Below, in pieces: positions 21,693 to 35,382 of a stretch of DNA of 64,000 nt. The stretch's first letter is position 1; every line of letters starts with the position of its first letter. Made by a program: the position numbers and the translations under genes. The notes under the pieces are model-generated. The model worked only from the letters and a program-made list of their open reading frames with translations, was not told where the DNA came from and did no database searches. Source of the stretch: Artemisia argyi (lineage: Eukaryota; Streptophyta; Magnoliopsida; Asterales; Asteraceae); the NCBI GenBank assembly GCA_030686995.1, contig CM060708.1:187794749-187858748 (forward strand), read 5' to 3'.

Positions 21693-24600
21693 ATGGGAGC
21701 GAGTAGAAAGCTTCAAGGCGAGATCGATCGAGTTCTAAAGAAGGTTCAAGAAGGTGTTGATGTATTCGATAGCATATGGAACAAGGTATATATATCATTA
21801 TATAAAGTTTGTTAATTTATGATTATTATTTAACAATTAATTTGTTGTATGTGTGAAATGTGTGTTATTAGGTTTACGATACGGATAACGCGAACCAGAA
21901 GGAGAAATTTGAAGCTGATTTGAAGAAGGAGATTAAGAAGCTGCAGAGGTATAGGGATCAGATTAAGACATGGATTCAGTCCAGTGAAATCAAGGATAAA
22001 AAGGTTGGCGACAAAGGAACCGCCTTTTCGCGAGTTTTTTTACAATTGCTTATTCTTTCTGCTTATTTCAGAATACTTACTTGAGCTGCTTATTAGAATT
22101 TACTGCGCTTTTTCAGCCTGGCATTTTTGTTATACAGAATTAGTAAATCATACGAGTAATACTTTTTCTTGGATTGCTTATTTTAAGCTGGTTTACTATA
22201 ATAAGAAAAAAGTTATAACTCTAAAATAATTAAACCGTAAAGTATGCATTGTAAGCATCTTTATGATTGTAAAAGGGCATATGAAACAACTGTAATTTGT
22301 GTGTATGAAATTGAGTTTCTCTTTTCATTTTTATAAACTAAAGATAGTTTGAGAATGCACAGATTAAGCTCTTATTAACCATTCAAGCCAATAGTGAAAG
22401 AGATAGGTGTTAGATTGAATCCCGAAAGAATAAACTTAATTTTAAAGCTTCCTGAGCAGAGCTATCCGATTTTTGATAGTTTAGTTCAGTCAATTACTCA
22501 ATTTTATAGCTTGAAGTTAATTGAAAATATTAGATTTAACTTTACAGAATATACGAAGCAGACTTGCATGGATAATTCATCTTCTGTTTACATTGACATC
22601 CTTATATATGACGAAGACTCGTATGAGTCTCGTACATATGTTACTTTACGTTGTGTGTTGTCTGGTGGCACTTATTACATTCTGTGTTGTAATTTCCTTA
22701 TTGACGTCAGGTTCATTTTTCTGACACATGTTGACGTAGGTTAGTGCCTCTTATGAGCAGGCTTTGATGGATGCTCGCAAGCTTATAGAGCGTGAAATGG
22801 AAAGGTTTAAGATCTGTGAAAAGGAGACAAAGACTAAAGCTTTCTCGAAGGAAGGCCTGGGACAGCAGCCTAAAACGGTAGGTATTCAATAGAGCTTTTT
22901 GTACATATGATACTGAGTACTGAATTTTGGTATTCACCTTTGGTTCAAGTAAACATGCTGCTTTTATGTTTTTGCTCAATGAACTTGTATGATAAGTTGC
23001 CAATCAGTATCCACAGGTTTTCCTTGTAGTAAGAGTTGATATAGCATTCACACATTCAGTCCCTTCATGATCTATATGGAAACGACAGTATACGGTGTTT
23101 ATATATCAAAGCTTAAAAGTACTTTTTTGATTTTTATGTAACATAATTATACAAGTTAACAAGAGATAAGACTAGATAATACATTATTGCTCTTCGTGTT
23201 TCCTCATCGGAAGGAAGCTTGTGTTCGCTGATAAATAGTAGATACTTACAGGCTTAAATTCAGTATAGTAAAGTTTCTTTGTTGATAATTTTTTGTAGGA
23301 TCCAAAGGAGAAAGCCAAGTCGGAGACTAGAGATTGGTTGAACAATACGGTATGAAACTATATTGTCGATAATAGAAGGTTATAATCTAGGGTCAGCTAA
23401 CATATCTGGATCTTCATATAATTTTTTAGGTTTCGGAACTGGAATCTCAAATCGATAGCTTTGAAGCTGAGATGGAAGGGCTGTCTGTTAAGAAAGGAAA
23501 AGCGAGACCCCCGAGACTGGTAAGATGGTGAATAATGTACTCAATCTCTTATATTTTCACCTTGTAATAGACTTTGATATTTATCTTATGTTTTATTATT
23601 CATTGGACATATTTGTTTCATAGACACATTTAGAGTCATCAATCACTCGGCACAAGGCTCATATAATGAAGCTAGAGTTGATATTGAGGCTTCTGGATAA
23701 TGATGAATTAAGTCCTGAGCAAGTCAATGACGTGAAAGACTTCATTGATGACTATGTTGAACGGAATCAGGTTTTCATCTGTTTTACTAATATATTTATT
23801 ATGAGGTCGTCCAAAACCTGATTAGCACTTAAATATTTTCTGAACATAAATATTTTCTGAAACCAGTGATTTATTAGCAGAATACGTGTATGCTACAAAA
23901 CTATGGCATCACTTTTTAAGGTGATAATTTATCTAAGCCATTTATTCTGCAGGAGGATTTTGAAGAATTTGAGGATGTTGATATGTTATACAACACTTTA
24001 TCACTAGACATGGTAGAGGCACTAGAAGATCTTGTTTCCATTGTGCCACCTAGTCTCGTTAAGGTAATGGTCTCTGATGCTGAAAATTTCACCCTATGAC
24101 ATATGTTAACCAGTTTAAACAATCCTTCACTATCTCCCAATAATAGGCTTGTTGGTTTGAGTTGATTTGCTATGTGCTTCTACTGGAACAACAGAGTCTA
24201 TATGCAAAATGGGTTTAGCAATATTTGAGTTTAAATATGGACGAATTTGGATTTATTCCATGATTATAATGTTGATGTTTGGACTTAGGAGTTACTTTTA
24301 ATCAACCTTTTTTATTATCCCTTATTCCACGTCCTTCTCAGCACCAAAAAAATTGTGTGGTACATTGACTCCTCTTGGTTTGAGTTATTGATTATTGTAT
24401 GCTTCTGTTGGGGAACAACAATTTTTTCTTTGGTGTCGGAAAAAGGTTTTTCCTATCAATGTATAGAAGTTTAGATATGGGGATTTCTATACTTTCTTGG
24501 ACTATTTACATCTTCGAGCTAAGTTAGTTTTACCTCAGAAAGTTGTGGATTGGTCTTGGCACATATTTAATGTAGATCTGTATGGGAGCTTCGGGTTCTT

Positions 24601-27600
24601 GGATAAACATCGTTAAGGTATAATACTTGTGGCAGGTGGACTATTATTTAGTGACACGTTGACACCTAGTATTGAATTATTAATGATGTATATATTTGTT
24701 TTCACAGTTTGATATATATAATTATATATATGCTAGTTTAGGTTAGGTGGTAAGTCACCAAATGGCCTAGGGTTCAAACCTCACTAGGTACACATTTGGG
24801 AGTGGCCGGGGAAAGGGTTGGAAACAGTCACGGGGATACCCTGGTTAGTCCGCATACATTAGAGTCAAAGACTCCCTCTTCCCGGGTGAACAGGGAAAAA
24901 CCTCATCCGCTTAGTTTAGGTCAGGTGGTATAGACTATTATTAATCAATTATAGGTTGGCTTTAATGTCCCATATCAAAAGTTGCTGGAATTTATATCCT
25001 TATTTTTTTTAATGAAAAAGTGGTCGTTATTTGTTTGATTTATTTTCTGGCAGGGTGTTGGTGCTACTGGTGCTGTTCTTAATATGAAAAATGCTCTGTC
25101 TTCATCTCCTGTTCAGTCACCGGTATGTTAAGAGACTAGTTTGCCTATGACACATGTTTGTCGTTGTTATGCATTAGGTCAGCCTATTTTTAGTATCTGA
25201 TTGTATCAGTTTTGTAAAAATCCCGCCTAGGCGCTAGGTGGCCACCAGCTGCCTTGAGTTTACACTAGGCGGCCAAAAAACCGGTCAATGACGGTCAACA
25301 CGCCGGTCAACACAGTTTTTAAAATTTATTATTATAATTATTATTTTTTTTCTTTTTCCAATTGGTAGGATCTTGATTTTAAATGATGTGTAAGAATGAA
25401 TTTTGTGATGTAATTGTTGTAGATGAGAAAAATTACAAGAAGATAAGATGAGAGACATGAGATGATGGCTAGAAAAGAAAAAGAAAAATGAGGCTCCACT
25501 TAAAAAAAACCCTAATTTAACCAAGTTAAAGCCCTTATTTACATTTAAAGCCCAACGATCAATCTTTTTTAGACCTACTTAGTTATTTGTGCTAAAATTT
25601 ATCAATATACATATAATTTTAAATTTTATATATAGAAAAGTTCAATCCCCCTAGGTGGCGCCTAGGCCCCGCCTAGACCGACTAGGCACTAGGCGGTGGT
25701 CGACCGCCCGACTAGCGCCTAGCGTTTTTGCAACCAGTGGATTGTATCAGTGAGGAGGATTTTTTGTCATCAAGGCATAGATATTGAGAAAATATACATA
25801 TGAAACCAAAAAGAGGCACGTCGGCTTATGACCATTTATGAAACTCTATGCCATGTGCATATCCAAATAATCTTGGTTGGTCAAACCGGGTAATGAATCA
25901 AAGTAGGTTCAGGTTTGGAGCGAGTAATTTTTTATGTTTGCCGGGTCAGGAAATACTTATGTGTACATTTTAATCAAAAGTAACTAATGCGTCTATGCTG
26001 ATTACAAAACAATATTAGTACATTAATTGATAAATTCTTTAAAGAGTTAGGATTCTCTAATGTTCAAAATGAACATGACCTATCATGTTGAGGTTGTTGT
26101 GAGAGGGAAAGAACAAATAGTTTATTATTATGGGACCGTTGTTTTATTTTAAATCAAATCTGCACTCACAAGTAGTCACAACGATCTCAACATGATGGGT
26201 CATGTTCATTTTGAACATTAGAGAATCCTAACTATTCTTTAAAATAAAGTAGTTTAGGAGGTTGTATATGCCATAAAAGTACATAAGCAACTTTCATCCT
26301 GTTTGACTGTTCAACCAGTTTTACCTGTTCCTCTTTCAGCTAATGCTTTTATTTGACATAATTGAGATAAAATACAACCTAAATGATCCTATTTATAAAT
26401 GAATGAGTTTAAATTGCTACATTTACTTGCAACTAAGGGGCGCCACTCAAAGTAGAATATAAGCTAATGAAGAAAGCTTAGCTTGGTTCGCTAGTTTGCT
26501 GAGTTGCACATCATGTTTTCTTTTTATTTCCATTATGTTTCACACTTTGTTATTTAATAGTTTGTTCTAAATAGATGAAAAATTGTACCAGGCGCTATTC
26601 ATTCTACAGGTAGGGGCAGTACTACATTAGTACATTTATAAGTTACAGTTCCTTCATCACAGGTTTTTAAATTTCTTGAAACCACCTCTCAGAATAATTA
26701 CTGGCTCCAGATTGATTAGATTTGAGACATGGATGTATTAAATGGTGACTTGAGAAAAAATAGCTGGATTAAATTTGAAATAGTATCAATATCAGTTAAA
26801 AGCAGTGTTGTTATTAGTTATTTCAGGCATAAGAGGTAGCCAGTGGATGCATATGGTTATTTTGATAAGAATTAATATGTGCCAGTTTGATGGTCATTTT
26901 TTGCTGCATGAACAGCTTACCTGTATATGGTTATGGATGATCTGTATTGCACTATTGCACCTTATATTTGTGGAAGTCTTCTTTTTTGTCATGACCTGTT
27001 TTAGGGTTTGTTAAGCATCCTCGAGAATTACAACATACAATAGTTTCATATGAGCTAAAGCATTACATCTTAATGATTCGAATTTTGGATAGGAAAAGGC
27101 TTTTCATGGTATTTGACATTTAATATCTGGTATAGATTCGATTCACATGGTTATGCTGTAGTTTGGGGTTCAGATTGATATTTAGGCAAAGAAGTAAACA
27201 TGCATTTTCATTTGTTTAGGCTGACTGACTAGGATTGCAAGAATTATAATAATTTATATTTAGAGGGCATGAGAAAGGTCTACAGGACCACTTTTTAAGT
27301 ACTTTTTTCTTTTGGTCTGTTCATCGTTGAACAGGTGAATTAGATATGTGCATTTTAATCTGTAGTTAACTTCTGTTTATATGATGATAAAGCTATCTCA
27401 GTTAGAATTGTGCCGGCGTTTTATTTTAATTAATGAAATAACACAGAATTCTGGTTCTCCAAGTTCTCTCATTTCTTTTATGCAAAAATTCAACAGGGAG
27501 CTTCAGTTCAGGAACACGTTGAGGACACTGTGTCCCATGACACTAGTTCAGAAAATGTACCAAAGACCCCACCTCCAAAAAGCAGCACCATCTCATCTTC

Positions 27601-28308
27601 TCCTCCAACGCCAGCTGGAAGCCATGTAACGCCTGTTGCTATTCCTGCATCTCCAATCCTTTCAGGTCAAACTTCTGTCAATACAACCTCCACAGTTCCT
27701 TCCTCTCCCATAAACAATCCTGCAAAGGAAGAAGAAGCTGGAGGCTTTCCCATTCGTAAATCATCTCCAGCCCTTACTGAGTCTGGATTAAGGACTTTAA
27801 GTAGAGGTAGTTTGACCAGTCAAACTTCTGTTACTACCCCTATGAGTCCCACCGCTAGTAATATTTCTACCAATGGTGTTCCTCCTTCACCTTCTGAAAT
27901 GGCTAAAAGAACCATGTTAGGAACTGATATGCATCCACCAGTTTCATCTTTGAGTAACAGAATGATGATGCCACAAGGTAGTGTGAAAACTAGTGATGGT
28001 TTTAGTTCGTCAGTCGGTGATAATGGAAATGCTGGTGAGGCTGGTGGTATGACTGCAAGAGTTTTTTCACCTTCTGGTGTTCCTGGGTGGAGGCCTGGAA
28101 GTTCCTTTCAGAGTCAGCATGAAGGGGTATGTTCCAATCATTCTACTTTTTTTTGCTGAATGACCGTTTAAGATTGCAGATTTTATCTTAATATGGAATA
28201 GTCGGAATCTTGGATGCATATAGAGATTTAAGTCTAAAATTTTGAAGTATAGATAAGGAAAAATGTAAACTGAATAAATACATGGTATCTGCTGCATATC
28301 ATATTGTG

Positions 28309-28339
<31 letters not shown>

Positions 28340-31300
28340 TTTTATAGCCTTGTCGATCTAATAGATATGGCTTCCTTTCACTTATTTGGGTAGAAAATCT
28401 GGCCAATTTAAACAAATTTTGTTTCCGCTTACAGTTTCATTTAGCTTGGACCAATTTGTCCCAAAGACACTTCCATTCAGAGTAATTGCTGTAATTAATA
28501 TGCAACAATTTTAAAGAGTTTATGGTATTTTGTGCTACACAATTATGGAAGCCTTTAACAAATACAAAATGACAAGAAAAAGTCTGGAATTGACAATTAT
28601 CTTCATGTAGACACCAATTCTTTCTTTGTCTGATACACAGGGACAAGTACGCGGGAGACCTGAGATTGCAGCAGATCAAAGGGAGCAATATTTACAAAGA
28701 TTGCAACTGCAGCAACAAGGTCAGAGTACTCTCCCTCGCATGCCTCCTGTTTCTGGAGGAAATAAGCAATTCTCAGCACAGAACCCTCTTCTGCAGCAGG
28801 TATGTCTGCCTTTTTTCTCAATTTGTGCATTTAAGTATTACCTGTATGTGTTTTTAGATGTAATCCTTCTATTTCATTGATATGTACTTGAATTGTATTT
28901 GCAGTTCAATTCTAGTTCAACCATGCTACCACAAGGTGGTTTGGGTGGAGCACGTCCAGCTAGTCCTAACACTGTCACATCTGCACAACAGCAACAGCCA
29001 CTTATGTCTACTGGTTCTAAAGATACTGGTACGATCACCGGTACATTCTTATTTTATAGTGTGGGCGTCTCAGATGTTTTCTAGCGGTGTTTGATAAAGG
29101 TGGCATGATATCGGGTCAAGCGGGCTGGGTGGCATGTCAAACTGTGTTCCAGTTAAAACTTAAAATACATCACTTTTAGTATGGGCGGCTGGGTTGGGTT
29201 GACTACCTTTTGTCCATTCTTGAGCCTTCTATCAATAGTTACTGATTACAGGAACACTGTTATTACAATGATAATCCAAATTTCAAACATAACAGTTTTG
29301 GAGGAGCTATTAAAAAAAGACATTAGGAGAATTTCGACATGTTTGATCTATTTGATTCCTTCCCGTTTTAGCTAATATAACTTGATCATTTTGTGATAAA
29401 ACACAACCCAGATCGACCCATTTCATAGTTAATGGGTTGAGTTTGTCGCATCTAGTCATTTTGAAAGCTGCTTTTGGCATCCACACATGTATCTTGGACA
29501 TACAATTTGTGTATTCTTTGAAATAACAATCTGCAGTTCAAGCAGAAATCAGCAATGCAAAAGTTGATGAGATGGATCAACCACAAAGTCTATCTGATGA
29601 TGCAGCTGCTGATTCTGCACAAAATGCCGGCCTCAGCAAGAATGCTGCCAATGAGGAAGATCCAAAGGTCTCATATGCATCAGATATGCCGGTATATATA
29701 TTTTTAATTTTAATTTTCTGTTTTTGGGGATTGCATTTGTATTCTCATGCTAGTTTTCTTTTTGACTATATATGTTAGGTTGCATTATAAGTTACATTTC
29801 CCCGAAAATGTCAATAATATTTAGGAAATGCTTGTGCTTATGACAAAAGAGTAGAGGTGGCAATCGCGACCGATTGTGTCAAACCAATTAAATGGGTCTA
29901 ATGGGGAAGTAGCACAATGTCTTGACTGCAGATAACTAGATACATTGCATTATTCAAAGATTTAGATCTTTATAGTAATCAGATATTTGATCATGCGTAA
30001 GACAGTAATTATTTTAAAAATATTATAAAAAAACTGCACAAAAACATATCCGTGGATCTACCAAACCTGACACGGTTGGTTTTACTTTGTACTATTAATG
30101 GCCCAGTTCAATATGAACCTGTTTTGATCAGATCAACTTGCCCATCTTCCCATCTATGCTAAAGAGCAGTGGCGGCATTTAAAATTTGAAATTCAAAAGT
30201 ATTTGAGTCGTGATTAATGTGATTTTTGTTTTTGTTATGACAGACTGGAGCAGCTGGCTCTTTGACAGAGCCTGCACAAACAACACGAGATGTTGATCTG
30301 TCACCTGGACAGCCGTTGCAATCCAATCAGTCTGGCAGCCTTGGTGTTATTGGCAGAAGAAGTCTTTCAGACCTTGGTACTATTGGAGACAATCTTAATG
30401 GATTAGCCGCAAGCTTAGGTGGCACTCATGATCAGCAATACAATCTCCAGATGCTTGAGGCTGCCTTCTACAAACTTCCCCAACCCAGAGACTCTGAACG
30501 AGCAAAGAGCTACACTGCTGTATGAACATTTCCAAGCTCTCTTATTCCTTCCTATAATTACTTAAGAATGGGTCTATTTGGGTTTTTTTATTAACGGGTC
30601 TACTTGTAAACCTTAGCTAAAAGGGAAACAAATCGAATGGGTGGAAAGTTGCATATGTTCATTTTCGGGGAAGTTCATTAAAATAACCAAGACGGCCTAT
30701 CAATTTGAAAAAATATATATATATAATAATAAAAAAATAAAATTGCCAACTACCTTTTAAAAAAACAAACAAACATGTTTTTCTTTTTGTGAATTTGACT
30801 TTTTTTTTTTTTTTTTTCCTTTCGTTTCCAAGTTGCCTTTTTTGCGGATTATTTTAGACATTTTAGGGTATTTTAGAAGGGAAATAAGCTGGGAAGAAAA
30901 GAGTTTAGTCCCCAAAAAAACTTTGCGAAGCCATTGGTTATTTTGCCATATACACAATTTTTCTGTCGACATTCTGTAAAAGAATATCTAGCAAGTGACC
31001 AAATCATATTAATTGAGAGTTTTAGATATTTATAGTAAAAAAATTGTTATCACAATTATTATTATTTTTATGAAAAAATGGACAAAAAACTATTGTTTTG
31101 GGGTCTGTCCGTCTTAACCCTGCCTTTTTACACCCAAACCTGTTATCCTACACCACCTCTAATTTGGATTTTTTGTATGTGTTTCAGAGACACCCTGCTG
31201 TGACCCCTCAAAGCTATCCTCAAGTTCAGGCTCCAATTGTCAATAACCCAGCCTTTTGGGAACGTCTTGGATCTGATAACATCGGCACTGATACTTTATT

Positions 31301-32191
31301 CTTTGCTTTTTACTATCAGCAGGTAATTCACATCCCTTATACTACTATACCCGGAGTTTTTGGTCACTCTTATTGAAAGTTTTGTTTTGTTTTGTTTTGT
31401 TTATACAATCTTTGTTGTACACTGTATGTCATTGTATGCAGAATACTTATCAACAGTATTTAGCTGCCAAAGAATTGAAGAAGCAATCATGGAGGTACCA
31501 TAAAAAGTACAATACGTGGTTTCAACGACATGAGGAACCAAAATTCGCCACAGACGATTATGAACAGGGAACCTATGTTTATTTCGATTTTCATATTGGC
31601 AGCGATGAGATGCAAAATGGATGGTAAGATCACTCAAGTGCTTTAATTTCATTCTTTGTTTTCATGGACCATATAAATCATAGATTTTCATTATGTCTCA
31701 TTGCTGTCAAGTTGCTTAAATTGATCAAAATCCACCATACTAGGTAGCAAAATGGGTGGGTGGTTGGTTGGTTGGTCGGGCGGGTTGGGTAACTCATCAA
31801 ATGGCTTCAGGTCAAATTATATTTTGGTACATGCCCATTGGCTTTCACCGGAAACAAAATATTAATGATTTTCACATAGGCTTGCTATTAGTTTTTGAAT
31901 AAAATGATTTAGGGGGTTTTATGAATTGGAAATACACTAGTGTACCATGCTCTGTTTCCGAATTTTAGTTGTGCATGTACATATGCAGTTCTCTTGTCTC
32001 GGAGTGATTTATATCACGATTTAAAACAAGAATACTCTCTGTTGACCTTTTGAAAATAGCTATAAATTAATAAATGCAATATGGTTGTGATCTTGCTTAA
32101 CAATGTTTTGTCAATTTCTACCAGGTGCCAAAGAATCAAGACAGACTTCAAATTTGAGTACAACTTTCTCGAAGATGAACTAATTGTGTAA
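21693..32191 (+). CDS. NOT3: CCR4-NOT transcription complex subunit 3 (NOT3), 16 coding exons
   Basis: Exons by GT-AG and frame: 21693-21785, 21872-22003, 22740-22877, 23299-23349, 23430-23519, 23624-23770, 23953-24063, 25054-25122, 27497-28126, 28641-28799, 28905-29028, 29537-29691, 30244-30519, 31188-31322, 31442-31623, 32125-32191. The joined frame gives about 852 residues without a stop, close to plant NOT3 length. The start is the first ATG of the conserved N-terminus ([20 protein letters not shown]). Residues 1 to about 240 form the Not3 coiled-coil domain. A Ser/Pro/Thr-rich middle follows, then the C-terminal NOT2/3/5 (NOT-box) domain in the last four exons ([20 protein letters not shown], ending FLEDELIV). 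NOT3 scaffolds the cytoplasmic and nuclear CCR4-NOT deadenylase, which shortens mRNA tails. No break is visible. Introns 7 and 8 contain transposon-derived sequence. Confidence 0.95.
24733..24930 (+). repeat. SINE-like tRNA-related repeat in NOT3 intron 7
   Basis: A block with a tRNA-like internal promoter: an A-box-like TTAGGTTAGGTGG and a B-box-like GGGTTCAAACCTC (about 24774-24786), followed by a GC-rich body. There is no cloverleaf that would make it a tRNA gene. Boundaries are approximate. Confidence 0.45.
25207..25739. mobile_element. non-autonomous hAT-like DNA transposon in NOT3 intron 8
   Basis: Both ends carry a degraded inverted repeat (left CAGTTTTGTAAAAAT; right end, read in reverse, CACTGGTTGCAAAAACG), and subterminal CGCCTAGGCGC-type motifs are rich on both sides. 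The 533-bp unit is flanked by GATTGTAT (25199-25206 and 25740-25747). The match extends to 11 bp if the following CAG is counted. An 8-bp duplication with CA...TG ends fits hAT. No transposase is present. Confidence 0.7.
26044..26233. mobile_element. 190-bp MITE with about 48-bp terminal inverted repeats in NOT3 intron 8
   Basis: The left arm GTTAGGATTCTCTAATG... is matched by the right arm in reverse over about 47 bp with one mismatch. The flanks are identical 10-bp direct repeats ATTCTTTAAA (26034-26043 and 26234-26243). A 9-10 bp duplication with long inverted repeats suggests a Mutator-like MITE. It lies deep in an intron and leaves exons untouched. Confidence 0.88.
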
Positions 32192-32804
32192 ATACTCAAG
32201 CATTCCGAGGCATGGTTGATCTCGAAATCCATCTTCTGTTAAAATCGAGGTGGTGTTTTCTCATCCTTCGTGTATTGTCAATTGTCATTAGCTTCTGGTT
32301 TTATCGTGTTTGAAGTTTTGTGTAACATTTCTCTATTGACAACATAAATTATGCTGTTTGCATAGGTAAATTTAGATAATATGACATTTTGTTCATTTTC
32401 CATATATCTGACATGGTATAAAATTATATGTTACTTAAATCATCAATAATGGTTGAACCAGTAGCCTTTACCTGTTCATCTTTGTCTGGAAATGACAACA
32501 ATTTGACCCCATGATTGTCATTGGTTCTGATTTAAGGTTAGTAAAAGCGAGAGTTATGTTACGGTTTCAAGGTCAAATGTGAAAAAATGTACATGTCAAG
32601 ATAGGCAACTAGAATATGCTATAATGCGATTTTACGCGTTGGGAATATATTTTCGGTGTCTTTGACTATATGATAAAATGTTTAAGCTTATTTTGATATT
32701 CTCACATAATTGATCCACTGAAACAGTTTAATTAAGTCTTGTTTACATGAAGGTAGTGGTGATTTGGTGTACTTAAAGCTGTAGTTCTTCTGCTATAGTT
32801 CTTA
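32192..32804 (+). other. NOT3 3' untranslated region and downstream spacer
   Basis: This follows the NOT3 stop. It probably holds the 3' UTR and polyadenylation region, but no single site stands out. No other ORF or repeat is supported. Confidence 0.5.
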
Positions 32805-33234
32805 CACTGTGTTCGTAAGTTTGGAGAGGAAAGAAAGTGGTGGGTGAGGGGGAGGATTAATTTTAATTGTGTTCTTTAGTTGTGAAATAGAAGAAAGGAA
32901 GTTGTGAAAAGATCAAAACAAATGACAATTATACCCTAACAAAAAGACAATATGATATGGACTTGTAGGGTTAATTTAGTCAACATGCATACACAAATAC
33001 GTAAACCGACAATTATACCCTATTTTACTCACTTTCATCACAAATTTGGGATGAAAGTGGTTCACTATAAAAGCCATCACTTTACTTCCTCCTATTTCCT
33101 TTTCACTTTTTTAAAAATTCCTAAGGACAAAATAGTAATAATAATAATAATAATAACAATAATAATAATAATAATAATATTTATTATTATTAGTATTATT
33201 GTTATGATTATTGTTATTGTTATTGTTATTGTTA

Positions 33235-33277
<43 letters not shown>

Positions 33278-33326
33278 AAAGATTTCTTCCACTTTCTTCT
33301 CCAAAAATAACTTAGAGAACATAGTG
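32805..33326. mobile_element. MITE-like unit with CACTRTGTTC termini
   Basis: The left end CACTGTGTTCGTAAGTTT and the right end read in reverse, CACTATGTTCTCTAAGTTA, both run on to GGAGA.GAAAGAAAGTGG-like sequence. The inverted repeats are about 36-38 bp with several differences. CAC-type ends suggest hAT, but no clear 8-bp target duplication is visible. It contains the AAT/ATT microsatellite. Confidence 0.5.
33135..33275. repeat. AAT/ATT compound microsatellite forming an inverted repeat
   Basis: A run of AAT-type trinucleotides (33135-33179) is followed by ATT, GTTATT and again ATT repeats to 33275. The two halves are complementary and could form a long imperfect hairpin. Open frames through it encode only Ile/Val-type runs and are not genes. 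Confidence 0.9.
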
Positions 33327-35382
33327 CTAGATAGCTTAACAGAAACAAAAGCACATGACGTCTGTTGGTTCTAAATACTCACTAATTTTGAACGAGTTCG
33401 AATAGTTTATTATCGTTTATCATATAATACACGCCTTTATATTAGACCGGTATAGTGTGTAGATAAATTAGGCCCATCCTTTTTCCCAATCTTTTGTATA
33501 TTTTGGAACTTTTTTATGCTGAGTTTTGCTATTTGTAAGCATAAATGCTACATTTAAAAAGTTAAAAAGAAGCACATGAACCATATCTAGAAATGGGTTT
33601 CTTGGTCCAAGTTGGCCAAAAGTCCCATCTAAAAACTTAGTACAAAACTTTAAAAAGTTCAACTATAGGTTCATGAATTTTGATTAGAAGTTGGATAAGG
33701 AATAAAGGAAAGAAGTATAAAAACTTATGTATATCCGTAACAAAGTTAGATGATATTACAGGAATCAGAATATTTCACTCCATGATAGATAGATATAACC
33801 AAACTTGAAGAAGTGCATCATGTTATTCTTTGTTTGTTTTGGTGTAGACAAAAAAGCAATTGAGCATGCTTTATTCTCCTTTTTTGAAAGAAATGACCGT
33901 GTTTGCAAATTGCAATAATGTGACTTCACTGTGGATGAAACTAATATGACCAATGGATCTGGTTCTGCAACTTTTTGGGAAATATCATGTTTTTCAAATT
34001 GGGGAAATGAAATACATGTACGGTCAATTTGACGTTTCTTTGTGAGAGATATTGAAGGCCTTTTTTTTGTCCATTTGTGTTGTTTTATTCACTTTGCACA
34101 CCATCAAATTCAATGTTACACGCGGAAATACTGTAAATAGCACATGATATTAAGTTTGGTGTATTAGTTACTAACATCCTCACCCGTCAACTCAGATTTT
34201 CATTTCACAATTAACATCACCACTCAAACATACCTTACTTAAATATACTTCACAAAAATCGACATCACTCGCACAACCAACATCGAAATAATTCGCGGCC
34301 AAGACCGATTCACTCACAAATTCTACCAAGATTACACTAAAACTGTTTTCTTTTTAGTGTTGACCCGGCTGAATTTTACCTTCTCGGGTAAATGTTGCTT
34401 TGCTTCTGCATGAAAGTTACACCGAATATCACGATTTAAAGATATCAAAACGTCATATAGGCCAAAAAAAATAAAATAAAATAAAAATCCTTCCTTTTTT
34501 GTCTCTTCCCACTATTTTTTTCATTCAAAATTTGAACTTTTGTGTGGGAAACGAACTAGCAACATTTATATTCTATTTTCTATACCTACTATTTTTGACT
34601 TAAACTTGACACCATGTCTGCAAAAGTCTTCGAATATTATACTATATGGAGTGATATTTAATTGAAAGTGAGTCTCTTGACTGATTGCAATTGGAAGGCG
34701 GGAGAGCGGGGTTTGCCTTTTGACGAGTTTGTCAAGATTTCATCTTGGCGCACGTGTAACACAACAATATACCCAATACTGCCGGGGCTAAATATGTGAG
34801 GTAGAATGTAGACAGATTATACCCCTACCTCAAGTTAAACCCGAAGGTAGAGAGACTGCTTTCAGAAAGACCTCCGGCATTTTGGCGTCACGTTAGTTTC
34901 TTCATTTTCTTTTGTCTTGTCAGAAAAGTTTGAACCACCTACTTTCAGTTTTTCTCCATTTTTTATCACAACCAAAATCACCTTACCTTTATGTCTCTTC
35001 TTTTCTTTCTTTGCCGTCTCTTCTTTTCTTTCTTTGCCGCTAGGCATGACAAATTTGTGCCAAACGGTAGAGGGGGAGGGTGCTTCCTTCCTTTGCATAA
35101 GATCTTGGTATGTTTAGTAGGTTTAATATGAAACATCAATGGATGTAAAATGTCCTTCAAATAGACATAGATTGAATAAACTATATTTGGTAAGACCACG
35201 TGCGGTTTAATTTGAACAAGAACGTTAAATTCAAATTAACTAGCACTAAATTTAGGTATAAGAGAAATAGATCACTAAGTAATCAAATTCTAATACTAAA
35301 GATATGATAATTTTTTACATACTCGAATTTGATTAATCCCTAATAAATTATATGAAATCCCACTAAGCATAACATCTACTCA
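33327..35382 (+). other. intergenic spacer between NOT3 and the GATA gene
   Basis: AT-rich with no convincing ORF. It holds a SINE-like block (34781-34880), a G-box CACGTG-containing sequence near 34750 and a 24-bp direct duplication of TCTTCTTTTCTTTCTTTGCC (about 34997-35040). Confidence 0.5.
34781..34880 (+). repeat. SINE-like repeat fragment
   Basis: The block starts GCCGGGGCTAAATATGTGAG, continues through GGTAGAATGTAGACAGATTA and CCCCTACCTC and ends AGACCTCCGGC. I recall similar 3' blocks in tRNA-derived plant SINEs. GCCGG and CCGGC ends could pair. No flanking duplication was confirmed. Confidence 0.4.

Noticed and set aside
24733..24930. tRNA gene suggested by A- and B-box-like motifs
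   Set aside because: No acceptor or anticodon stem can be formed, and the block has a SINE-like body.
33092..33374. Open frames on both strands through the AAT/ATT tract
   Set aside because: They encode Ile/Val/Asn runs produced by the microsatellite, without start context or similarity.
34862..35199. Lys/Glu-rich minus-strand open frames near 35 kb
   Set aside because: They come from CT-rich repeats on the plus strand and have no start context, partner exon or similarity.
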